From: Gymnopus androsaceus JB14
Taxonomy: Eukaryota; Basidiomycota; Agaricomycetes; Agaricales; Omphalotaceae
DNA: 64,000 nt
NCBI GenBank assembly: GCA_009733575.1
Contig: ML769658.1
Coordinates: forward strand, 1 to 64,000
Direction: 5' to 3'
Numbering within the stretch: position 1 is the first letter of the stretch; every line of letters begins with the position of its first letter. The notes below the pieces were generated by a model that ran no database searches, was not told where the DNA came from, and was given only the letters and a program-made list of their open reading frames with translations. Made by a program: the position numbers and the translations under genes. This document shows, piece by piece, positions 23,573 through 34,855 of this stretch.

Positions 23573-25342
23573 TTGCTCTGTGGAACTCGGCTCACACGCG
23601 AACGTCTCGACGAAATGCTCGGTCGTATAGAACCTGGGGTGCTTCTTGACAAGGAAATTGACTTGATAGCTTGGGTCCTCGTGCAACGGGAAATGGCCTT
23701 TGCTTGGGAACATGTCGAACGAGGCAGTTTCTTGAGAGACTACTACAACGACTATGAGATCCCGGTTATTGAACACACACCTTGGAGGAGACCGCCTATT
23801 CGAGTCCCAGACACTATACTTGATGACGTACGTGAGGAGATTTACAAAGGCGATAAGGCTGGAAGGTTCGAACGGACTGGATCCAGCTACCGCTCAGCCC
23901 TCTTTGCTGTTATGAAGAAGAAAGGAGTCCGTCTAGTTGTCAATCTGGAAGAGCTGAACGCTGTGACTATCCAGGACTCTGGGCTACCTCCGAACGTCAG
24001 CGAATTCACTCAATGGTTCGTTGGACACTCTATCTACGGTCTCTTCAATCTCTTCTTGGGTTTCAATGCACACTGGGTAGCTCGAAAATCTCGTCCTTTA
24101 CAAGCTTTCCACTCTCCCGTGGGTCCTAGGCCACAAGCTACTTGTGTCCAGGGTTACACAAACTCGGTTCAAGAGTTTCAACGTAGCGTCGACTACACTC
24201 TCCAGCACGTACAGAGCTTCGCTAGAGCCTTTATCGACGACTGTGGTCTGAAGGGGCCAAACTCCACTTATGATGATGTACTGATTTTCCCTGGTATTAG
24301 GAAATTTGTTTGGGAGTATGTCCAACGTATGGACCTCCTGTTGGGTGCTATTATCACCGTGGTGATCACGGCTTCAGGTGCAAAAGTTGTTTTGGCTGCT
24401 TGAAGAATGAAGATTGTTGGAACGGTGGTTTTGCTGGAAGGATGGAGCATGGACTCTTTGATGGTTTCGAAGATTTTGAATTGGCCGGTTCCTAATAACC
24501 TCACCCTTTTACGAGGTGTCCTAGGCGTGGCTGGCATTGGGAGACAATGGATAGAAGGTTTCTCACTAATAGCTAAGCCTTTGACAGCTCTTCTCCATGG
24601 TACTGACGAACTTCCTTTCGAAATGACAACTGAGGTGCTGGAGGCGTTCAAGGAACTCAAACACAGGTCCTCTACCGCCCCGGTCATCATCATAATTGAC
24701 AATCATTTGGCCAAACTGCTTACTCGGAAACCGAGGATTTTGGACAATGGTCTAGTAGTGGTTGGAGTCAACAGGTCCTTACACGGCGCCGGATGGGCAC
24801 TCTACCAGATACTGGAGGGTCTCAAACGTCCCGCTGGTTTTGGATTGTGTACCTTTGGCTCTCGGGAACAGAATTACGGACAACCCAAATCCGAACTTTA
24901 CGCAGTTTTTTGTGCTTTCAGGGAGCTCCGACACCAAATCTGGGGCGTTCTGTTTCGACTAGATCACGACGCTATCTCCCTCGCAAAGATGATTTCGGAA
25001 CCAAACAATGTTCCTAACGCTCCAATTATGCGTTGGGTGGCCTATATCAAGCTTTTTGACTTCGAGACCAATCACGTACGTGCTACTAAACACCTCACAG
25101 AAGATGGTCTTTCTCGTAGGCCTCGGGCACCTGGCGAATCCAAAGAGACAGTAGAAGATGTTGAAGAATATTTAGACGCTTTCATAAACACTGGGAAAGG
25201 TGTCGTTAACACTAAGTATATTTGGGATTCTCTTTTTATCAAGTTTGCTTCTACATACAATGACACCTGGAGGTCGTTCGGGGTTACCCCCACTCTCTCA
25301 AGGTCCGAGGCTCTACATGTGTACAAACCCGGACAGGGATGA
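23573..25342 (+). pseudogene. Gypsy reverse transcriptase / RNase H (one internal TGA)
   Basis: RT motifs appear in order: DDVREEIYKGDKAGRFE, then VRLVVNLEELNAV, then the catalytic FARAFIDDCGLKGP near 24215-24260 (FIDD is the usual form in this fungal group). RNase H follows, with AGWALYQ, SELYAVFCAF and the terminal HLTEDGLSRRP (about 24730-25130). TGA at 24401-24403 interrupts the frame between RT and the conserved ILNWPVPNNLTLLRG segment. The frame before and after is the same, and an Arg codon CGA is the probable ancestor. Confidence 0.85.
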
Positions 25343-25468
25343 GTTACAACTTTCCCTGACCCTTGTTGTTCCTTTTCTTCGGCTTCAGCTCTCCAAAATG
25401 TTTCTACTTACTCCGTCCGCGTTCTTCCAGAGTTACTACAACGACGCAGTCCCAGGGAGGTCTCCGCT

Positions 25469-27094
25469 GTGTTCTGTGTCGAGGGTCGCCTGGTCAAAAA
25501 GAGTTACACCATTTACGACGTGTACTCCACCAGACTCGACAATTCTTCGTCTGACCAACTCCCAGAAAAGCACAAGTTCAAGGTTTTGGACCAAGATGGG
25601 CTGGAATTTTGGACCGAGATAGGGAGATATGTCGAATCAGGTGTCGTTCCCTCTAATTATAAGTCTGATTCCGAGAAACTGGCCTTTCAGAAATGCGCCA
25701 GAAGACTTTTCTTGCGTGATGGTTGTATATGGCTGGCACCGAAAAAGTCAAAGGAGGATACTCTCCCGAGACTTGTTGTCGTCAACGAGAAAAGGAGAGG
25801 AGAACTCATGGGTATGGCACATAACGAGACTGGCCATTGAGGTCGGGACGCTACCTATCAACATCTGCATCTCCGTTTTTACTGGCCTAATCCTTTTGAC
25901 TCTGTTTCTTTCTTCGTTCGATTGTGCATTGAATGCCAGAAGCTGATTAAACCTCTCCCTATAGTTCCCTACAATGTTTCATGGCAAACCTCTCTCCTTC
26001 AACACTTCAATCTGGACTGCATTCATATGCCAGATGGAGTTGAAGGATACAAATATATCGTTCAAGCCATTGAACTGAACATATTATGGCCAGAAGCAAA
26101 AGCACTCTGAAAACTTTCTTCGAAAGCCGTTGCCAAGTTCATTTACGAGCACATCATTGCTCGCTTTGGATGTGTCCCCGTACTATCGATGGACAGAGGT
26201 TCCGAGTTTCTCAAAGAAGTCCGGGAATTACTGACTACTTTGTACCATTGCCAGATAGTTATCTCCACTCCGTATCATCCCCAAGGTAATGGTGTGGTGG
26301 AATGAGCTCATATTCCACTTGTTGAAGCCATAGTGAAAGCGGCCGGGGATCACATTGGGCAGTGGCCTAACTTGGTTGCGACTGGTCTTATGGCTGTCAG
26401 AGTGACGGCTTCGCATTCCACTACGTTTTCACCTTACTATCTTCTTTACGGCATGCACCCAGTCCTTTCTTTCGATTTAGCTGAAGCAACCTGGCAAACC
26501 CTCGATTGGCACAAGGTTACCTCAACAACTGACTTACTCGCTGTACGAATCCTACAGCTACAATGTCGGGAACCGCGTTTACACGACGCCTACTTCAAAG
26601 TTTGGCAATCTCGACAACGAGCCATCGACAATCAAGCAAGGAGACACGGAAACACCTTCGATTTTCACGACTATGAAGAAGGGATGTACGTTTGGCTGCA
26701 GGAGTCCCAGCTCAAGACTACCAAGGGTAACAAAACGGACTGGACTTATTCAGGACCGTTTATTATCCATTCGAAGTGGGACAATGGTTCCTACGTGTTA
26801 AGGGAACTAGACGGATCTCTCCTGCATGGACATGTCAATGCCCAGCAGCTCCGTCTCTTTTACTTTCGCCCTGATAATCAGACTCTACGCTCACGAATCC
26901 CTACTAGGCCTAAACCAAAACCAAGTGGGAAGGTGACGTTGATCTCACATACATCGATTTATTCTTCCTCGGCAAGCCTCGTTCAGCAATACATACAAGA
27001 GCAGACTAGGCGAGAGGCTCAGGATGCGCTCGAGCAAGGTCAGTCTCGATCCGGTGCTTTATACTGTGTCATACACTTCGATTTTACTTCTTGA
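25469..27094 (+). pseudogene. Gypsy integrase (three internal TGA codons)
   Basis: This is the integrase region in the Gag-Pol frame. The HHCC zinc-binding part is MAHNETGH (25840) ... YQHLHL ... RLCIECQ. The catalytic core has Asp in NLDCIHM, Asp in LSMDRGSEF and Glu in GNGVVE. A C-terminal GPF/Y-like part reads GPFIIHSKWDNGSYVLRELDG. In-frame TGA codons at 25838, 26108 and 26302 fall where family members typically carry Arg (GH-R-GRDATY, AL-R-K, VVE-R-AHIPL). No frameshift is seen, so a handful of point changes has silenced the domain. Confidence 0.85.
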
Positions 27095-27211
27095 TTGTCC
27101 GATTTGGGTTATTCCCTGGCTGCATTTGGACGCCATCAATTATTTCTCTGATCTTCTACACTCCGACGTGCTTCTTGGCCTGTGCCCTTATAAGACGTTT
27201 TACTCATTTTC

Positions 27212-29282
27212 GTGCCCATTTCTTGCCCTGTCATGCCCTCTACATTTTCGAGCCCTTCCGCTGCAGCTTTGCGTGACAGGGACCCTGTCTTTTCTTCACC
27301 AACGGCTTCTGATGCCTCTTCGGAGGCTCCTTCATCCCTGATTTCTTTCTATTCGCCAGTCAACATTCCTGTTGCTGACGATTCTAACAACTCTATGGCT
27401 CGCATGGTTGGGTCACGCTACGAAGATCGACGACAATTGTGGTCACCCAAAGAACTTTTTTATTTCGAATACTACGATAAAGTCCACCAATTTTTGTCTC
27501 CTTCTACCTCTCCACCCTTCCCAGAGACGGGTTCCTCTCTTGCGTCACGAAACATAATTCGAGACCATCGTAATACCAACCTTGTGTCGCGTTTCCATTT
27601 CAACAGTGTTAATATTTCCAGTATTTCCTCCTTTCCTTACAATCTTTTTTGGCTTGAGGGTCATTGTGGAGAGACGTTGGATAATGACCGCTATGACCAA
27701 GCGTGGTTTTCAATCCGCATTGCTTATGCAGATAACGGATGTGACCAATCTTTTACTTCCCTATTGCAACTTTCATGCCTTCTTACAGCATTTTGCGACC
27801 TTTCAAGGTCTACTCCCCTGGTGGTTTCCTCTACGTGGACTCCTACCTCGACGTCATTCACACGCCTTGTTTCGAATATCAATGTAACTTGGGTGCAGGA
27901 CCACACACTCATTTCTCCATTCTCGGTGCACATCACGACAGGAGAGAGGAGTACATCAATAGGCTTCCACACAACTCCCCTTTCTGCCAAGACTTGGCTA
28001 TGCGGTTTGTCTACGAAGAAACGGCTGACTGTCTCCTTGGCGGTGAACCTGTTTGCTTGCCCATCACCCTGTATGCCTACTGGCGTGACTCTGACTTGTC
28101 GTTCACCGAAGTTTACGCTGCCGTTCGTGGTTTTGGGTTCCTGTTCCGCTATCTCATAGGTCCACGGTTGAAGACAGGGGTCCTCCGTTGCGCGTTCCAG
28201 AACATGGTCAATTGTTTCAAGGTCGGCTTCTCTGATGATGAAGTTGGTCCAGATGGCAAGTCCTTGGTTGCAACAGACTTTCTCGTTGATTGCCACTCGA
28301 AACAGAAGTTCATGCATACACTGTCACGTAATATAATACTCGGGGTCACCAAAAGTGACTGTCACCTGGTTTTTTAGACATATCTCATGAAGAAAAGTAT
28401 ATATCTACTTCAAACAAGTTGTAGTATAAGTTTATGATACATTCTGCATCTTCTGAGACCAGTTGGATGACACCCTCGTGAGAAACACCTGACATATGCA
28501 GCATTTTGTGAATATCCCCAAAGTGTGCAGGTGCAAATAATTTTTTTGAGGAGATGCAATAGTCGCCATTGAAAAGAGGGACATCGAAAATGGGGGTTGC
28601 ATTTTACCCCATATTATTTCTCATGAAACTGAGGTAGCTATAAAGTTCTCAAAGCTGCCATTTTTCGATATTTTTGGCTCACACAGTCAAAAATCTGTCA
28701 AAATCACCAGTTTGTGAGCTCAATAGCTACCTCAAATTTGTGAGAAATAGTATGGGGTAAATTGCAACCCCCATTTTCGATGTCCCTCTTTTCAACGGTG
28801 ACTACTGCATCTCCTCAAAAAAATTATTTGCACCTGCACACTTTGGGGATATTCACAAAATGCTGCATATGTCAGATGTTTCTCACAAGGGTGTCATCCA
28901 ACTGGTCTCAGAAGATGTAGAATGTATTATATAATTATACTACAACTTGTTTGAAGTAGATATATACTTTTCTTGATGAGATATGTCCAAAAAACCAGGT
29001 GACGGTCACTTTTGGTGACCCCGAGTAGAGGAAGACGCTTTTCTACTCTGGCTTAAGCCTTCTTCCCGCTATTATCTTTGGTCAAAGCCCTTCACTGATT
29101 TTTGTTCCGCTTTCATTCTTTCTAGTCACACTACCTCCAATGTTTGGGCGGTTGACATGAAAAGCCGTCTACACTGGGCATATTACGACTTGCCTCGCCT
29201 TTCGGCGTCGGTTGAAGAAGAGTTCGGGGTTATTGGTACTTCAGGTTATTATGAAGAGATGGTACGCTGGTTCTGTGGCTGA
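27212..29282 (+). pseudogene. Extra post-pol ORF of the gypsy element, unknown function
   Basis: Between pol and the 3' LTR lies a reading frame that is not part of standard gypsy elements. It runs 27212 to about 27770 in one frame and continues in another from 27775 to 28338 (one frameshift). A TA-flanked foldback element then interrupts it. Removing that element with one TA lets the frame continue from 29028 to the TGA at 29280-29282. The total is about 460 codons. The N-terminus is Ser/Pro-rich. The rest looks globular and rich in Tyr, Phe and Cys (WSPKELFYFEYYDKVHQFL; FGFLFRYLIGPRLKTG), with no signal peptide or clear membrane span, which argues against a classic Env. I do not recognise it. 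Confidence 0.6.
28339..29025. mobile_element. 687-bp foldback MITE inside the gypsy ORF
   Basis: The ends are ctcggggtcaccaaaag and its complement, flanked by TA at 28337-28338 and 29026-29027. Inverted similarity extends over roughly 300 bp on each side (for example atttttttgaggagatgcaa against ttgcatctcctcaaaaaaat), so the whole element can fold on itself. No coding sequence is present. TA duplication and strong palindromy suggest a Tc1/mariner-type non-autonomous element. It inserted after the gypsy copy was made, into a coding part. Confidence 0.85.
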
Positions 29283-29553
29283 AATTGCTTTGTACCTCCA
29301 CGTGTCCACTGTTTCCTTGCCGCATCCCTCCTCATCCTGTGTTCATATCTTCCTTTCGCCTTCCTCTATTTTCATGTCTTGTTGCAGACTCATTTCATTT
29401 CATTTCTTTCCATTGCCTTGCCTGCTGCAGCTGTTTACTCACATCCCTTTCCTTTCGCGACATTTCACTTTTTTTCCCTTTTTCTTTTCTTTTTATTTCA
29501 TTTCCTCACTATGTTTGACTGGAGTCTGAGGACAGACTCATAGTATCCCCCTC

Positions 29554-30293
29554 TGTGGAAGTGCGATTCCTTCCACTCATCGACACCCAATACTTATCAT
29601 TCCCTCTATTCCCTCTTATACCAATATGGCCAAAGGGTTCGGAGATGCGAGGTAGTTCATGCCAAGTCCGGTCCTCCAGCCATTGCCAGAGCCTGAGCAA
29701 CTCTGCGGGAGGCCTTGTCCACCTCCAATAAATGCACGGGATTACGTCAAGAGGTAACCCGACTCATTGTTGGACTCCGAACGTTTCTGTATCAGGAAGA
29801 GCGTTTGCAAGGACAGTTACTGTACTATTTCCTTATTTGTGTAGTTTTTGGTACTTAACCCCACATTTTCCCCGCGCTTTGGCGCTTACTTAATCAATTC
29901 CCCTTTTGACCTCAACCTCCATCTCGCGAAGACCAATGCGTCTTCATCTGAGTCTCTCAACACTGTATCTTCGAGCAACGTCTCGAAGATATTGTTCTAA
30001 CTTGTCTCTGAATTGAACGAATTGTTCAATCTTATTATCGACCAAGAATTGGTCGATTTGGCTCATCACATTGTTTCGAACAATGCCTAACTCAATAACG
30101 AATTAGGCAATTAGTCCAAGTTTTGGTATTCAATTACTAGGTGAGTATCTACACCTAGTTCTTTCTTTACCTCACTGCTGGTCAACATCATTCACTGTGG
30201 GAACGTTGTTGCTATCTTTTTACAGGCAGACGTTGAGCTCGCTAGCCCAACTGATTTACCTCGTTCCTTCTTGGGACAAATCCTTCTTTCACA
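29554..30293 (+). repeat. Gypsy 3' LTR (740 bp)
   Basis: It has the same length as the 5' LTR and about 95% identity by eye. Most of the differences I could list are CpG in the 5' copy against TpG or CpA here. It is preceded by a small hairpin (agtctgaggacagact at 29524-29539) and a run of pyrimidines (atccccctc). A normal purine-rich polypurine tract is not evident. Confidence 0.95.
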
Positions 30294-30480
30294 GTCCGGA
30301 TCCCGGTGTACCGGGATCCATACTGCAGGTACCTGGGGTGGAAATACCCTGACCTGTGACTGGTTAAAACCCATGGGAGCCAGGTTGAGTATGACCGGGA
30401 CTTGTGCAGGTCAAACCTGCAGGTACCTGCATTGCAGGTCAACACAGGTACCTGTCTAAGTTAGTCCTGCAGCGTACACA
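30294..30480 (-). repeat. Palindrome-rich hAT-type end sequence, shared with 45320-45480
   Basis: Just right of the gypsy element is a 22-bp palindrome: ggatcccgg, tgta, ccgggatcc. Dense CAGGTACCTG/TGACCTG words follow (30330-30470). The same words in inverse orientation occur at 45320-45480, also next to gactcgtga...cttactc. This looks like the subterminal zone of the hAT element whose transposase gene follows on the minus strand. Exact terminal repeats of that element were not found. Confidence 0.5.
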
Positions 30481-32024
30481 TACTAAAGCAAATAAAAATT
30501 TATACAAGTCATATTATACATTAATAAAGTTACCAAAAAAGAAAAGCTACAGCCTATCATCATCCTCATCCTCATTATCAATCGCAGCAGCCCCACGCCT
30601 ACTCCTCAAATCCCGGAACATCTCCATAACCTTGTCCTCAGGAACAAGTCCCTCCAGGAACCAAGATCGCAAAACCATCAGACAACGCAATGTCTCAAAT
30701 GCTAAATTATGGCGTCGTTTACTAACCTGTGCTCCACCATGTGAGAACAGATGTTCAACTGGTGTCAATGTCGCTGAAAGACCAAGTCAGCACTGAACAG
30801 TTAACTTTGTTAAACAAACTGCATACCAGGAGCTGTACAGAAGTCCAAACCCATTCTTGCTAACACACCTTGAGGAGTTGCCTTTGAGCCAAGCTTATCA
30901 AGGCGAGACACCCAGAACTGAATAGGATCTGTCTCTGCATCAACAGGGCCATTGATGTAGGTATCAAGAACGTCTGCAGCACTTGAGCGACCATAACAGT
31001 CAAGCTCAGCAAAGATGCTGTTGACAGCCTGTTGAACAAACATAAGTATAACTATCGCATGAAAAACAAAAAACTTACTGAGTTTTTTGATGGGGTAGCC
31101 ATTGCCTCTTCAAGGAAAGATGGATCAATCAATGGCTTGTAGTGCTTTTCCCATTCATCATGCAACATTTGATAGGCAGTTTCAATCCAAGTAGCCTCCC
31201 AATTCTCCATGTGGAAATAAGCCATCTTATACTTTGGATGCATCACTGTGAAGGAATTAGTGTTAAATATTTAATGATAACAATGAACAATGTACTCATA
31301 CAAAGATGATACATCCTGCTGTTGTCTGTTTTAACATAATACTTGTTCAATATGGCCCTTGCTTTGGTGGCAGAGGCACGAATGATTATAGGCTGTTTGT
31401 AGTCATTAACCATAGCTACAAGTTGACGTTCAAGGAGATGAATGAGAGGGATAGCATCAGCGACAAGGGGCCGCTTTGAGTTGGACATTCGCAGTGTGGT
31501 TTCCAGGAAGATCTGTGAAACATTAGAACAACAGTATGACCATAATATATAGACTCACCTGCAACATCGGTAATAAACGTTCCAGCAGGTCCCACTCCTC
31601 TGAAGAGAGCTTCAGATGTGACAGCTTCCCAGTGCCCTTTGAGTATTTCGGTTGTGAAAGCATGGTGTTGAGAGCAGGGCGAAGCTCCAATGCACGTTCA
31701 ATGACCCCATACATTGTATTCCACCGGGTGTCAACCAGGCAAATCATCTTTACTGCAATCTTCTCAAGCTTGCAGTACTGCATGAGTGATTCTTGAAGAA
31801 CGTTGCTATTGCAGAACTTCTTCCCTAGTTTCCTAAGCTAAACATTAAGTCAGAATAAGACCAATGAAAAAGAAAACATAAACACACCTTCTTCATTGTG
31901 GTACACCCAATCACCTTGTCCTCCGCCCCCAGTTCAGCTACCTTGTCAAGCGACTTGGTCAGCTCAGCAATCTCATCCCAGTCCCCTGCATCATGTTCGC
32001 TTGCCTTGTCCACAGTAATCTGGT

Positions 32025-32653
32025 CCAGTTATACTTAAACATCCAAGAATATGCCCAACAAATAGTAAACATATTTAAACATCCCAATTACTACTAGCCA
32101 CTGCCCTTTTTGTTTAAACAATTTTAAACAACTGTGTTGTCACATGATTAGTGAGCATGTGACCATGGGAAACATAGATAAGATTAGTTGTCACATGACA
32201 TACCATCATAGTAAGCATGTGATGATGAAAATTTAGGGTTAGGGTTAGCATCAGCTAACCCTGACCTGGTCAGCACATGACCGTGGGAAAGTTAAGGGTA
32301 GGGTTAGCACTAGCTAACCCTAGCCTGGTCAACACATGAGATTAAGTAGGTGGGGTTAGGGGTTAGGGGTTAGGTGGTTAGGGTTAGGGATAAGGATGAA
32401 ATTGGGGGTGTGGGGGCTTGCCCACACTGTTTAAATATAGGAGAGACATCATACAGGGCTAGGGTTAAGCCACTTTGCTTAAGTAAGCATATGGTTGGCT
32501 ATAGATCAACGAACCGGGGCAGGGGGGGGGTGTCAGTTTTTTCCCACGATGCCTCGTTCAGGCTGTACAGAAATCATTATTTTGGCCCAGTGTGGTTGTT
32601 TAACCTTGTTTAATTCATGTTGGATGGAGTCTCATTTGTTTAGACAAAACTGG
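32025..32653. mobile_element. Insert with CCAGTT ends in the hAT gene
   Basis: The block has no coding content and separates two halves of the transposase. Its ends are imperfect inverted repeats: left ccagttatacttaaaca, right (reverse complement) ccagttttgtctaaaca, with 13 of 17 identical. I could not find a clear target duplication. Inside are inverted words (agggttagc/gctaaccct, gtcacatg/catgtgac) and the telomere-like tract. The coding context resumes on both sides, which supports an insertion. Confidence 0.5.
32234..32395 (+). repeat. Interstitial telomere-like TTAGGG tract
   Basis: Several short runs of TTAGGG and TTAGGGG occur: atttagggttagggttagc near 32230, then ggttaggggttaggggttag near 32347-32372 and gttagggttaggg near 32378. 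They are imperfect and interrupted, and lie inside the insert that splits the second hAT gene, so this is not a chromosome end. Confidence 0.7.
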
Positions 32654-34146
32654 CACTTTTATAGCGTCCACCTTAAACGCCTCAGCATCTTCATCTGGGC
32701 TATCCTCATCATCACTATCTTCATCGCTGTCCACTTCCATAGCAGCTGCACTGTCTGCCTTGACAGCCTTAGTGGAAGAGTTGAAAAGTGAAAGAAATGC
32801 TTTCACTGCGAGATTGAGGATATGGCCAAAACACTGAATCTGGTAGTCAGTACCGACAGTCGCAGCTTCAGGGAGTCGGAGAGGAAGCTCCTTCAGCATT
32901 GCATCATTATTCGATGCATTATTGACAGCAGTGCTGAGGATGGAAGTCGTCAAATTGTATTCCACCAGACATTCGGCATTCTTTTCAGCGAGATATTCGC
33001 TGGTATGAGCTTTAGTTAGCCTAGAAGCAATTTCAGTAACACAATATGGAATTAAATAAAGAATAGTTACCTGTAGCAGTCCAGGACAATGGTCTTCATC
33101 TCATCACCCGTCAAGATCGCAAGACAGTGGCCATAAATGGACATAATATGGGGTGAGGACCAACCATCCATGATCTGGTGTTTCTTTCCTGGAAGTCCAG
33201 CAATGAACTGCTTAATGTGTGCCTTTGCTATCTTAAACACTCATTTGATGTCGCGAGAGACAGTCGTGTTGCTGGGAATGGTAACGCCTTGGTTGAACAT
33301 TTTGAGCTGCTCGATGTAGGCCTTGTCCTTCACAATGAGCATAGGCTGGCTGTTGCAAGCACACCACTTAACGATCAGGAAGCGGAGCCTAGCCTCGCTG
33401 TACATTGAACCAGCAGCAAACATGGGCATAGTGAGTTGCCCTGCAGCCTGAGCAGCGGGCACTGCTTTACACATGTTGATATGGCGACCCAAGTTGCTGG
33501 TACTATCATCATGACGGGCACGAGTGACAGTAATATTCGGGCATCTGCATGGGAAGGCATAAGCTACCATCCCACAGAAAAACATGAAGCAATACTCCCA
33601 AAGGACAGCGTGTTCAGTGGGGGTAGAAAGACCAGAGGACCAAGTCCAATGGCCTGAGAGAAAGGACCTAGTCCAGTCCCAATGAAGAAGGAAGGAGAGC
33701 GCGTACGGTTTGCAATGGAATGTGTATTTGACGACAACCAGGTCGGAGGCATCTATTACAGGAGGCATAGTAAAATGCTCGTAGTGTTTCGAGGTCCAAG
33801 CCCTCATCTGTCGTTCTGCAAGTGAAAAAGTTAGTAAAGACGAAGAGAAAGAATAAAAGACCTTACTAAGAATATCATCATCTGATGCGTCGTCAGCAAA
33901 GCCAGCTTTAAAACCTTGGGCCTTTTGATGGATTGGTAGACCTTTGGTTTTCGCCTTCTTGGAAGGACGAGTTGGGGTGTCAACCTCGGTATTGGTGCCA
34001 TTGACGTCCATGGGCAAGTCTGCGGTGCCAACATCTGAGCTTCGGACGTGTTTGCGTGAAGCGGAGGAGGTGGAGGAAGAAGCAGGCATTGAAGCCGCGG
34101 AAGACACTGTAGAAGAAGAATTAGCCCTCTTCGTAACTTTTGGCAT

Positions 34147-34855
34147 AGTGGGGGGAAAATAAGAGAAAATAATACCTTTTATACTTGGGAAGGCCCAATC
34201 CAAATCGTCCTGAGTTGCGAACAAAAAAAATTTCCTCCTTCTATACGGGGACAGCATCAGGCCGTAGTGCAGAGTAACAGGCAAAATGTCAAAAAATTGA
34301 GATAAATGTTGGCCAAAATGTCAGGTATATTGATCCAGCAGCAATTCTTCAAGTAGACGGAAGTATTCCGACTACATGCCAAGAGGCCGAAGCCAATTGA
34401 CTTGAAGTTGATAAGGCTCTAAGCCAGATCGAGCTCGCTGCGTGGGACGACGATGAGAGGCGTAGAAGTTAGAAGCAAAGTCGGTTTAACGCTGGTGCCA
34501 TAAAACAAACAGAGCCATGAGCCGGGCGCTTATGTCTGTTTTGGTTTGTGGCATGGGCGTTAAGCAATCTTGACTCCATACTTTACCATTGCCACTCCTC
34601 TGTTCATCGTCAACATCTATCCTGGCTTCTTGGTGACTGGTCTAGCTGACCTTTCACTGTACAACTGGACTAGGTCCTTTTGTATCAACTGTTTTGTAGG
34701 CTTCGGCCTTCAATTCGTCTTGCTACTGGATACTTATGCCCACCGCATTCACTCAAATTTCGCCTTTCCTGCTAACCGATCCTCTTCAAAATGCTCCAAG
34801 GTGCTCTTCCTCTGTCTTCTACGCCTGAGCTGGATCTCCAGGCTCTTCTAATCCT
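34147..34855. other. Upstream side of the hAT gene, no clear gene
   Basis: The terminal inverted repeat of the second hAT element should lie here but I could not identify it. A plus-strand frame at 34570-34851 and another at 34791-34994 (STPELDLQALLILQDFCSS...) look partly protein-like, but neither has splice support or a known domain. Confidence 0.4.

Larger units (their letters stand above)
19448..30293 (+). mobile_element. Full-length Ty3/gypsy LTR retrotransposon with extra ORF
   Basis: Two 740-bp LTRs, both TGTGGAAG...CTT(C/T)CACA, bound a 10.8-kb element. The bases GTCC occur at 19444-19447 and 30294-30297 and are the probable target duplication. The order is Gag, protease, RT, RNase H, integrase (all mainly one frame), then about 0.1 kb, then an unassigned ORF, then about 270 bp to the 3' LTR. 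The element is long for gypsy because of the extra ORF and a 687-bp foldback insertion. In-frame TGA codons and frameshifts in pro-pol make the copy inactive. It entered a sequence also present, without gypsy, at 45320-45640. Confidence 0.95.
30547..34146 (-). pseudogene. Second hAT transposase gene (stop plus insertion)
   Basis: This is a multi-exon gene starting MPKVTKRANSSS at 34146 and ending at 30547-30549. A BED finger is split by an intron (VVVKYTFHCK near 33735-33710, then RCPNITVTRARHDDSTSNLGRHINMC near 33545-33470). The catalytic-core segments are QIMDGWSSPHIMSIYGH near 33150, NNDAMLKELP near 32900, FGHILNLAV near 32830 and LVDTRWNTMYG near 31730. The C-terminal dimerisation domain reads ATLTPVEHLFSHGGAQVSKRRHNL near 30770-30710. 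An in-frame TGA at 33241-33243 precedes VFKIAKAH, where Arg is expected. A roughly 630-bp insert (32025-32653) splits the acidic linker. It belongs to another hAT lineage than the 7-11 kb element, and it is inactive. Confidence 0.8.

Noticed and set aside
23368..23776. Minus-strand Arg/Ser-rich ORFs opposite gypsy pol
   Set aside because: They are antisense shadows of protease-RT linker sequence; composition follows the coding strand.
32234..32395. TTAGGG runs as a chromosome end
   Set aside because: The runs are short and imperfect, and transposase coding sequence continues on both sides.
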